A stretch of 5,648 nt of DNA, taken from positions 1-5,648 of the forward strand of contig QHUE01000064.1 in NCBI GenBank assembly GCA_003221825.1. Reading direction: 5' to 3'. Each line of letters starts with the position of its first letter. Position 1 is the first letter of the stretch. The notes beneath the pieces are model-generated. The model did no database searches and was not told the origin of the DNA. It was given only the letters and a program-made list of their open reading frames with translations. The DNA is from Gemmatimonadota bacterium. GTDB lineage: Bacteria > Gemmatimonadota > Gemmatimonadetes > Gemmatimonadales > GWC2-71-9. Position numbers and translations under genes: made by a program. Below, piece by piece: positions 1 to 5,648 of this stretch.

Positions 1-1
1 T

Positions 2-868
2 GAGCAGCGCCGAGAGCTCCGGGGGTTGTACGTGGTGGCCGCGTGGCTCAACCACACGGGGTTGTTTCGGGGCACAACGCTCGACGTCGGCATCGAAGGC
101 GGCACCCCCGCGGTTCGCCACTATCTCCTCGGACTCGAAACCGCGCTCGACGCCGAGGCGGGCGGGCGCCCCAAGCGCACGCGCTCCGGGAGCGAGGCGA
201 CGTGGGACGCAGGGAAAATCGGCAGTCGCCTGCTGACGCTCGGGTTTTACGCCGTGCCGTGGGAGCGGGCCGGCGCTGCGGAGTTCAATCCCGCGAGCTG
301 GACACCGCTTTTCCCCAATGCAGCGTTTGCACGTCGCACGACGCGCGACGGCTACTGGGGCGCCAAGCGCGTCGGCGGCATTTCGAACGAGCAGATTGCC
401 GCCGCCGTGTGGGCCGCGCAGCCGACCGACTCGGGCCGGGCGCAGGCGCTCATCGGGATGCTGGAAGCACGCCGCCTCGCCACGATCCGCCACTGGTACA
501 GCCGCGTGACGGCATTCGACGGACTGGCGATCGGTCGCGCCGGCCAGGACCAAACGCTCGAGTTCCGAGATCTGATGGTTGGGGAAGGTCTAGCGGCCGC
601 GGGACCCCGGTCGTACCGCGTTCGCGCATCCTGGTCGGTCGTCACGACGGCAAGTGCCAGTCTCTCGAGCGTCGGTAGCGGATTCATCCATCTGCCACCG
701 TGGCGAGCGTGTGCGGAGAACCTTCTCGCCGGGCTGCCGAACGAGCAACGCGTGGCGTGGATCGATATTCGCACCGTGGCTGACCTCGAGGTGAAACCGC
801 GTGCGCTTCGTCTCTTCGTGCTTTGCGAGTCGGGGCGCGAGTATCGCCTTGTGGGGTGGAGATACTGA
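2..868 (+). CDS. Kinase-fold-like hypothetical protein, C-terminal part (5' end outside window)
   Basis: The frame is open from the left edge (nt 2) with no stop, so the TTG at 26 is unlikely to be the true start; 288 codons plus a TGA stop at 866-868 are visible. Landmarks match from memory an uncharacterised family with a HipA / PI-kinase-like fold: 'RRELRGLYVVAAWLNH' at the left, 'TTLD', 'RHYLL', then 'FPNAAF', 'RDGYWGAKRV', 'LEARR', 'LEFRDL' and 'YRVRASW'. The missing N-terminus would hold the nucleotide-binding lobe. In relatives as I recall them, the first part carries a D-x4-N pair before TLD and a D-F-G-like triplet after RHYL. Here those places read G, T and G-L-E (nt 59-61, 74-76, 131-139), so catalysis is doubtful. 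No signal peptide or membrane segment is visible in this part. It lies 35 nt upstream of the PLD gene and may be co-transcribed. Family assignment is from remembered sequence patterns; the biological role is unknown. Confidence 0.75.
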   Translation, partial: EQRRELRGLYVVAAWLNHTGLFRGTTLDVGIEGGTPAVRHYLLGLETALDAEAGGRPKRTRSGSEATWDAGKIGSRLLTLGFYAVPWERAGAAEFNPASWTPLFPNAAFARRTTRDGYWGAKRVGGISNEQIAAAVWAAQPTDSGRAQALIGMLEARRLATIRHWYSRVTAFDGLAIGRAGQDQTLEFRDLMVGEGLAAAGPRSYRVRASWSVVTTASASLSSVGSGFIHLPPWRACAENLLAGLPNEQRVAWIDIRTVADLEVKPRALRLFVLCESGREYRLVGWRY

Positions 869-890
869 CGTTACATCAGATTCAGCCTCG

Positions 891-898
891 GGAAGGGG
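891..898 (+). promoter_or_regulatory. Ribosome binding site of the PLD-like gene
   Basis: GGAAGGGG lies 5 bases before the GTG at 904. It decides the start: the upstream in-frame TTG at 823 would add 27 residues overlapping the previous gene and would bury the signal peptide. It sits in the 35-base gap (869-903), where I see no convincing promoter or terminator. Confidence 0.7.
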
Positions 899-903
899 CG
901 AGT

Positions 904-3900
904 GTGGCTCGATGCGCGGTCGGGGTTTGCGTCGCCGCAGTGCTGCTCAGCTCCGGGGCAGCCTTGGGGGCGGGCGCGCGCGCGCAGACCGTCCGAACTC
1001 CCGAAGTCGGCGGGTGGACCGCTTCGCTCGGTCAACCTCTGCTTTGGCACTGGCAGCTCGGTCTGGGCGGCGGTGCGTATCTCGGTGGGACCTCCAAAGA
1101 TCTCATGATCCGGGCGTGGGGCGGCGGCTACCGCGCCTCGATGAACCCCGTCACGAAGCTGGTCGAATTTGGGCTCGAGGGATACGTCGGCGCCCGAGGG
1201 AGTAAAGCGGAGGCCGGCGCTCGCGCCTTGCTCCAGGTCCCCTACCTCAGCACGGGCGTCGGGCCCGATTACAACATCCGGAGCGGCCGCCTCGATTTGC
1301 TCCTCACTGTCCACACTCCGGTTCGGCGTGGCGGGTTTCTGACGCGGGGGACGATGCTACGTCTGGACTACTACCCCACGCTCGGCCACAGCTTCGTGCG
1401 GGGGGTATCCGCCCCGCTCCACGATCCGCTCGCTGGGCGCAACCGGCCAATTCAGGACTATGTCGTCGTGGCGGCACCCTTCCACACACCGGAAGCGCAC
1501 GTGCCGGCGAATTCTCTGTTGCACGCGGAGCTCGACAGCCTGTCAGAGTCGGCCACGTGGCTGCGCCGGCTGGTGGTCCCGTTTCTCGACCAGGATGGAC
1601 GCAGCGAGACCGTCGCACTCGCCCGCACCGCTCGCTATCTCGCTGACCTCCGCGCACACCTCGCGATTCGGGGCGCGGAGCAGGAAGTCCGATTCTTCCA
1701 CGCGCAGATGGAGCACGCGTTTTCCGTGGCCGCGGGCAGTGCAGCGGCCGGACAGGAGCTGGCCCGCAACGGCCGCCAGATTCTGCTCGACGAAGTGCTC
1801 ATTCCGTACGATGCCCTGCTGGGCCGCAAGAAACGCAATGACACCTTGAAGGCCCTCGGCGTCGCCGCGCGGGGAAAGTTCAGCCGCTGGGTGACGACAT
1901 CAGGTCTCGTCCCAGCCGACCGGACTGAAGACGTGTTGTTCGTCTTCGAGCGCTTGACCGACATCCTCGAAACGCAGCGGAGCGAGGCGGCCAAGGACTG
2001 GGACGATCCCCGTCTCGTCTGGTTGCCGCTGCAGTATGGCCTCCTCCCCGAGGAACATGACGAGCAGACCGAGCTCGACGCACTGCTCGAACGCGTCACC
2101 GGCACCCAGTTTACCGATCACAACCGGCTCACGTACGTCGCCAACCTCCAGTTCCACTGGGAGTTGTTGCGGATGATCCGGGAGACTCGAGCGTACCATG
2201 TTCTCTGGATCCACGACTTTCCAGCACTGACGGACAAGGGCACGCTGGATGAAGCGTCGCTCGCCCAGGTAGTAGACGGCTACCTGACCACGCTCGCCGA
2301 GCGTGTCGAGGCGTATGACTCCACGGGCACACTCCCGCTGTTTTTCATCTTTCACGATCAGCACTACTACGAGGGACGCAAATCGCGCCTGCTGATGACG
2401 GTTCTGGAGGACCCACTGCGGGCGGACGGTCACCTGGGCTCCCCGAGCGACGCCGCGCGGCTCGGTCACGCGCTGGACCGACTCCGCAACGCGGTGCAGC
2501 GCTCACGGCTGCTCCAGGCGGAGGCACGCGAATACGGTGACGCGTGGCTTCACAACCGCATCAAAGTCCATGTGAACATCACGAATCGCGTGGACGCGTC
2601 GTTCTGGAGCGGCGGCCTCATCTCGAGCGTCTTCGGGTATCCCGACGACGTGATGCGTGATCATCGCAAGATCGCGTTCCGGGACATCACTGAAGATGAT
2701 CCCTATGCCGGCGTTGGCATCCTGACGGGGATGGGCGTGGGCGAGCACTACCTCGGGCCGGGGTGGGATGACCGGTCTCTGGTGCTACAGGGCCCCGTGG
2801 TGCTGCAGATCAAACAGGCGGCTAGAGAGCTGTTGCTGAGCCAGGGCATCGCCGCCGAGGACATACCAGCGCCGTTGCGGGCCGCACCGCGGGCGGCACT
2901 CGCCGCCAGCATGCCGGTCTCTCCCGATGCTGTCCTGTTTCATACGCGCGCCATGGCCCTCGTGAATGAGACGGGCTATCTCGCGAAGTCATTGAACGCC
3001 GCGAAGGCTCTGCTCTACTCGCTGATGCCGCCGGGTTCGGTCATCACGGTGCCCGACGCGCTCTGGAATGCGACGTTCTATGGTTCGTTGCTGGTGGGAG
3101 CATCCCTGCGCGGCGTCCGAGTGCTCATTATCGCGCCGGCGAGCGCCAACGCACCGAGCGGCGGGTTTCCGCAGCTCATGCGGGCGCATGAGCTGTTCAC
3201 GCGCCTGTTGCTCGTCCGGGGCGAGCTGGGAGGAGCGATCGAGCGTGCTGGGGGGGCGCTCCACACGGGACTGTACGCGCTCCCGGTCGACACCAGTGGC
3301 CTTGCAAGTCGCGAGGACCGCTGGGCCCGCCAGGTGAGTGAGAGTGCGTTCCTCAAGGAGCTCATGCCGTTCGCGCCCGGACTGGTGCCGGTGGTCGCGG
3401 ATGCCGGCCGAAGATCGAACGGCGTCACCACGCCCGGGGACTCGAGCGGCCAACCCAAGCTACATCAGAAGGTCCAGTTCCTCGCCACGGGCGCGTTCTG
3501 GAACATCGTCACCACTGCTCCGCAGTGGCCGCGATTCATGACGACCTATCTGCGTTATCGCGGGACGACGTATGCCCCAGGCTCGTCCGAGCAGGCCGGT
3601 GCACGAGCGCTCACCGACTCGCTCGAGCTGATCGCCGAGCAGATTGTGGCAGCCGGCCCCGCTACCCCGAAGGCGGGGAGCTACGCGGTGGTGGGGTCGC
3701 AGAATCAGGACTATCGCGGAATTTTCATGGACGGCGAGGTGGCCGTCGTATTTACGGGAGCGACATCACTCATACCCCTGGTGGATCTCGTGTTCATGGT
3801 CGGCACCGTTACGTGGGTGGATGATCGAGCGACGCTGGACCGGCTACTCCCGCCGGTCGGCGAGCTGCGGCGCCGGATCGCCCGCGTGGCGAAGGACGGT

Positions 3901-3906
3901 GTGTGA
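904..3906 (+). CDS. Exported phospholipase D-like protein with barrel-like N-terminal region
   Basis: GTG start chosen for its ribosome binding site and because the signal peptide then begins at residue 1; product 1000 residues. Residues 1-27 are a Sec signal peptide (short Arg-bearing n-region, long Ala/Val/Leu core, A-R-A before Q28); no lipobox Cys. Residues about 28-190 are rich in alternating, Gly- and aromatic-rich strands like an outer-membrane barrel. Residues about 195-405 are mainly helical and charged. PLD half 1 spans about 407-640: H587-R-K589-x4-D594 is a perfect HKD motif, followed by TGMGVGEHYLG and W-D-D, as in cardiolipin-synthase-type enzymes (which have GGxN there). PLD half 2 spans about 676-1000: H854-Q-K856 with Ala861 where Asp is expected, then GSQNQDYR at 931-938 and EVAVVF. 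PLD enzymes hydrolyse or transfer phosphodiester groups through the two His residues; both are present. Substrate unknown; likely periplasm or outer membrane. Far longer than an ordinary two-HKD enzyme (roughly 400-500 residues). Confidence 0.8.
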   Translation: MARCAVGVCVAAVLLSSGAALGAGARAQTVRTPEVGGWTASLGQPLLWHWQLGLGGGAYLGGTSKDLMIRAWGGGYRASMNPVTKLVEFGLEGYVGARGSKAEAGARALLQVPYLSTGVGPDYNIRSGRLDLLLTVHTPVRRGGFLTRGTMLRLDYYPTLGHSFVRGVSAPLHDPLAGRNRPIQDYVVVAAPFHTPEAHVPANSLLHAELDSLSESATWLRRLVVPFLDQDGRSETVALARTARYLADLRAHLAIRGAEQEVRFFHAQMEHAFSVAAGSAAAGQELARNGRQILLDEVLIPYDALLGRKKRNDTLKALGVAARGKFSRWVTTSGLVPADRTEDVLFVFERLTDILETQRSEAAKDWDDPRLVWLPLQYGLLPEEHDEQTELDALLERVTGTQFTDHNRLTYVANLQFHWELLRMIRETRAYHVLWIHDFPALTDKGTLDEASLAQVVDGYLTTLAERVEAYDSTGTLPLFFIFHDQHYYEGRKSRLLMTVLEDPLRADGHLGSPSDAARLGHALDRLRNAVQRSRLLQAEAREYGDAWLHNRIKVHVNITNRVDASFWSGGLISSVFGYPDDVMRDHRKIAFRDITEDDPYAGVGILTGMGVGEHYLGPGWDDRSLVLQGPVVLQIKQAARELLLSQGIAAEDIPAPLRAAPRAALAASMPVSPDAVLFHTRAMALVNETGYLAKSLNAAKALLYSLMPPGSVITVPDALWNATFYGSLLVGASLRGVRVLIIAPASANAPSGGFPQLMRAHELFTRLLLVRGELGGAIERAGGALHTGLYALPVDTSGLASREDRWARQVSESAFLKELMPFAPGLVPVVADAGRRSNGVTTPGDSSGQPKLHQKVQFLATGAFWNIVTTAPQWPRFMTTYLRYRGTTYAPGSSEQAGARALTDSLELIAEQIVAAGPATPKAGSYAVVGSQNQDYRGIFMDGEVAVVFTGATSLIPLVDLVFMVGTVTWVDDRATLDRLLPPVGELRRRIARVAKDGV
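3891..3896 (+). promoter_or_regulatory. Ribosome binding site of the small barrel gene
   Basis: GAAGGA lies inside the last codons of the PLD-like gene, 6 bases before the GTG at 3903. With the 4-base GTGA start/stop overlap it indicates translational coupling of the two genes. Confidence 0.55.
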
Positions 3907-4457
3907 AACGGTCCCTGCTCTTGGCGCTCGTGTGCGTCACGCCCACCGCTTTGTGGGCGCAGCTGGGTGAGTTGCAAGTCGGTGCGATCGCGAGCTACGG
4001 GATGCGGGACCCCTACCGGGCGGGAGGCGGCTTGGTCCTAGGTGTTGCACCGGGCCGGCTGGTCTACGTCGGGTTGCGTTGGATCTCCTATAGCGGCGCG
4101 ACAACAGGCGGTAGCGCCAACGTGACCAACCGCGCTCAAGTCTTTGCAACCGACTTTGATGTGCAAATCCCATTGCGCGGCGGCGTGCTCGAAATGCGGC
4201 CGAGCATCGGGCTCGGCATGGTCCAGTTCGTACAACGCGGCAGTGGGACGACAGGACCGGTCTCCGGGTATTCCAAGGAGTTCTTTGCCGCGCCCGGCGT
4301 CGCCTTGCAGCTCAGCGCCGACCGCATCGCGCTCATTCCAGAGCTCCAGTATTACTTCACCGGCCATTCAGAGCTGACCTGGCCCGTCCACAACAAGGGG
4401 CTCGCGTTTTCCGTCAGGCTGGTCTTCCTGAGCGAGATTCGCCGCATCCGTCGCTGA
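3903..4457 (+). CDS. Small outer-membrane beta-barrel protein (hypothetical)
   Basis: 184 residues from GTG. Residues 1-19 form a signal peptide (M-K-R, Leu/Ala/Val core, A-L-W-A before Q20). The mature part of about 165 residues shows roughly eight amphipathic strands: LQVGAIASYG, GGLVLGVA, LVYVGLRWISYS, RAQVFATDFDVQIPL, LEMRPSIGLGMVQFV, FFAAPGVALQLSA, IALIPELQYYFT and GLAFSVRLVF. Size and strand count fit an 8-strand outer-membrane barrel. The last strand ends in Phe as usual, but is followed by a short Arg-rich tail (SEIRRIRR), which is less typical. No specific subfamily is recognised; transported or bound ligand unknown. The start codon overlaps the PLD-like stop by 4 bases, so the two products are probably made together and may act together in the outer membrane. 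Other possibility: a generic porin-like or structural protein with no functional link to the PLD. Confidence 0.75.
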   Translation: MKRSLLLALVCVTPTALWAQLGELQVGAIASYGMRDPYRAGGGLVLGVAPGRLVYVGLRWISYSGATTGGSANVTNRAQVFATDFDVQIPLRGGVLEMRPSIGLGMVQFVQRGSGTTGPVSGYSKEFFAAPGVALQLSADRIALIPELQYYFTGHSELTWPVHNKGLAFSVRLVFLSEIRRIRR

Positions 4458-4469
4458 TCCCGGCAAAGC

Positions 4470-4490
4470 GGCGTAAGATTCCCCTACGCC
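4470..4490 (+). promoter_or_regulatory. Possible -10 element and inverted repeat just before waaF
   Basis: GGCGTA (4470-4475) and TACGCC (4485-4490) form a perfect 6-bp inverted repeat around a 9-base loop that ends exactly at the ATG of 4491. Within it, TAAGAT (4474-4479) resembles a -10 box lying 11 bases before the ATG. No Shine-Dalgarno sequence is visible here. A leaderless transcript starting near the ATG is one reading; a start-blocking hairpin is the other. No good -35 box was found. The whole 33-base gap is 4458-4490. Confidence 0.3.
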
Positions 4491-5483
4491 ATGCCGACCC
4501 TCGTCATTCAAACCGCATTCCTGGGCGACGTCGTGCTGACGACGCCGCTGCTTGCCGCCCTCGCCGCGCGCCATGGTCCCGTCGATGTCGTAACGACGCC
4601 GATCGCAGCGCCGCTGCTTGCAACGCATCCCGCGGTCGCGCAGGTGATTCCCTACGACAAACGTGGCACGGACCGCGGGTGGGCAGGTGTGCGGAGCCTG
4701 GCGGGTCGGTTGCGAGGCGCGCGATACGAGCGTGCCTACCTGCCACACCGATCGTTGCGCACCGCGACCCTGGCGCTCCTGGCCCGGATTCCCTCGCGGA
4801 TCGGGTTTTCGGGTGGCTGGGCCTTCCTCTATACAGAGGCCCGTCCCAAGCCCCGAACGGGTCACGAAACCGACCGGCTCCTGGCCCTCGCGAACGGCGC
4901 CTCGGGGGTCTATCCTCCCCAACTGCGGCCCACGGCGAGCGATGAGCAGGCGGCGGCAGCGCTTATCGAGGGACCCTTTGTCGCGCTGGCGCCCGGTTCG
5001 ATCTGGGGAAGCAAGCGGTGGCCGTACTACCCGGAGCTGGCAGCACGGCTTGGTGAACGGGTGGCTGTTGTCGTGGTGGGTGGCAAAGACGACGTCGAAC
5101 TGGGAGATCAGATCGTTTCGGCCGTCCGGCCGGCGGGCCGTCCGGCCGTCAATGCCTGCGGGCGGCTCACGCTGCGCGAGTCGGCAGCGCTCATCGGGCG
5201 GGCCACCGTGCTGGTGACAAACGACAGCGCCCCGCTGCATCTGGCGACCGCAATGGACACGCCGGTCGTAGCGTTGTTCGGTCCGACCGTGACCGAGTTC
5301 GGGTTTGGTCCGGTGCGCGCCGGCGATGTCGCACTGGGAGTGGACGGCCTGCAGTGCCGGCCCTGCTCGTCGCACGGCCCGCCGCAGTGCCCATTGGGTC
5401 ATCACCGCTGCATGCGTGAGCTCACTGTCGCGGCCGTGTTGGCGGCCATCGAGGACATTGGTGCGCTACGTCGTCGGAGTTGA
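4491..5483 (+). CDS. waaF: ADP-heptose--LPS heptosyltransferase (WaaF-like, glycosyltransferase family 9)
   Basis: 330 residues, full length for the family (about 330-350). It transfers L-glycero-D-manno-heptose from ADP-heptose to the growing inner core of lipopolysaccharide at the cytoplasmic face of the inner membrane. Seen: N-terminal Rossmann start VIQTAFLGDVVLTTPLL with Asp13, the position proposed as catalytic base in WaaC; APGSIWGSKRWP at 167-178, the nucleotide-sugar binding segment; TNDSAPLHLA at 243-252; ALFGPT at 261-266; and the C-terminal Cys cluster C289, C292, C300, C307 around PLGHHRCM, as in heptosyltransferase II proteins. I chose ATG 4491 because the conserved N-terminal motif starts at once after it. 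No ribosome binding site precedes it. It overlaps the next gene by 23 bases. It could be heptosyltransferase II or a related core heptosyltransferase; the family is certain, the exact acceptor is not. Confidence 0.93.
   Translation: MPTLVIQTAFLGDVVLTTPLLAALAARHGPVDVVTTPIAAPLLATHPAVAQVIPYDKRGTDRGWAGVRSLAGRLRGARYERAYLPHRSLRTATLALLARIPSRIGFSGGWAFLYTEARPKPRTGHETDRLLALANGASGVYPPQLRPTASDEQAAAALIEGPFVALAPGSIWGSKRWPYYPELAARLGERVAVVVVGGKDDVELGDQIVSAVRPAGRPAVNACGRLTLRESAALIGRATVLVTNDSAPLHLATAMDTPVVALFGPTVTEFGFGPVRAGDVALGVDGLQCRPCSSHGPPQCPLGHHRCMRELTVAAVLAAIEDIGALRRRS
5451..5455 (+). promoter_or_regulatory. Ribosome binding site of the ROK kinase gene
   Basis: GAGGA inside the waaF coding region, 5 bases before the GTG at 5461. 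It favours GTG 5461 over the adjacent in-frame TTG at 5458. Confidence 0.6.
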
Positions 5484-5648
5484 CGTTGGGGGGACGAATC
5501 TGGTCGCCGGAGTCCTCGCCGAGGACGGATCGGAGATCCACGGCGTCGTGTCCGAGCCGACGCTCGCCGCCCAGGGCGCGGACGCCGTCACGGCGCGCAT
5601 CGTAAAGCTCGCCAAAGCGAGCATCGCGGAGTTCGGGAAAAAGGTCGA
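5461..5648 (+). CDS. ROK-family sugar kinase (glucokinase-like), N-terminal part, cut by window edge
   Basis: The frame opens at GTG 5461 and runs to the right edge without a stop, giving 62 codons. The product begins MRYVVGVDVGGTNLVAGVL, carrying the D-x-G-G-T-N phosphate-binding loop of the ROK / ASKHA kinases right at the N-terminus, as in bacterial glucokinases. Such enzymes phosphorylate glucose or another hexose with ATP in the cytoplasm. The region that decides sugar specificity and the zinc-binding Cys motif of ROK proteins lie outside the window, so the substrate cannot be called. A ROK transcriptional repressor is unlikely, because no N-terminal helix-turn-helix precedes the ATP loop. 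The start overlaps the end of waaF by 23 bases in another frame, indicating co-transcription. Supply of hexose phosphates to envelope sugar synthesis is a possible, unproven link. Confidence 0.85.
   Translation, partial: MRYVVGVDVGGTNLVAGVLAEDGSEIHGVVSEPTLAAQGADAVTARIVKLAKASIAEFGKKV

Noticed and set aside
43..678. 211-codon + strand frame overlapping the kinase-like gene
   Set aside because: Product is extremely Arg-rich with no domain; it is a frame shadow of the real gene.
823..903. 27-codon N-terminal extension of the PLD-like protein from TTG 823
   Set aside because: It overlaps the previous gene, has no binding site at the right distance, and would place non-signal residues ahead of an otherwise ideal signal peptide starting at GTG 904.
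801..1205. 134-codon + strand frame across the gene junction
   Set aside because: Arg/Ser-rich shadow overlapping the end of the first gene and the start of the PLD-like gene; no motif.
1900..2469. 189-codon minus-strand frame within the PLD-like gene
   Set aside because: No domain, no start signals, and it lies wholly inside a convincingly coding + strand gene.
4470..4490. Intrinsic terminator between the barrel gene and waaF
   Set aside because: The inverted repeat has only 6 bp and is followed by the ATG, not by a run of T.
4368..5405. 345-codon open frame on the minus strand opposite waaF
   Set aside because: It is a long antisense frame typical of high-GC coding DNA; its product is low-complexity and Arg/Gly/Pro-rich, with no recognisable domain, while the + strand has a clear heptosyltransferase.

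Overview
The window is GC-rich, almost fully coding DNA with all recognisable genes on the + strand, in the order: end of a kinase-fold-like gene, a large exported phospholipase D-like gene, a small outer-membrane barrel gene, a heptosyltransferase gene (waaF-like), and the start of a ROK-family sugar kinase gene. Signal peptides, predicted outer-membrane barrels and an LPS heptosyltransferase point to a diderm (LPS-type) bacterium. The first gene belongs to an uncharacterised family that I associate with Gemmatimonadota and Acidobacteriota, so Gemmatimonadota or a relative is my best guess. That is inference, not proof.

Left part (2-4457). The first gene enters from the left edge already open and ends at 868. 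After a 35-base gap with a good ribosome binding site comes a 1000-residue secreted protein (904-3906). It has a signal peptide, a strand-rich barrel-like region, a helical middle, and two phospholipase D (PLD) half-domains. The first PLD half has a perfect HxKxxxxD motif. The second keeps H and K but has Ala for the Asp, and its GSxN motif lies about 70 residues further on instead of about 7. Its stop codon overlaps the GTG start of a 184-residue predicted 8-strand outer-membrane protein by 4 bases, so those two are probably translationally coupled. The first protein seems to have lost the kinase metal-binding and catalytic residues, so it may be a pseudokinase.

Right part (4458-5648). A 33-base gap holds a possible -10 element and a 6-bp inverted repeat ending right at the ATG of waaF, with no Shine-Dalgarno sequence. 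This suggests a new, perhaps leaderless, transcription start. The waaF-like gene overlaps the start of a ROK kinase by 23 bases.

How they may work together: the heptosyltransferase builds LPS inner core, and the PLD-like protein and barrel act in the periplasm or outer membrane. An envelope-lipid role for the left cluster is attractive but unproven. The most unusual item is the barrel-PLD fusion with its asymmetric active site.
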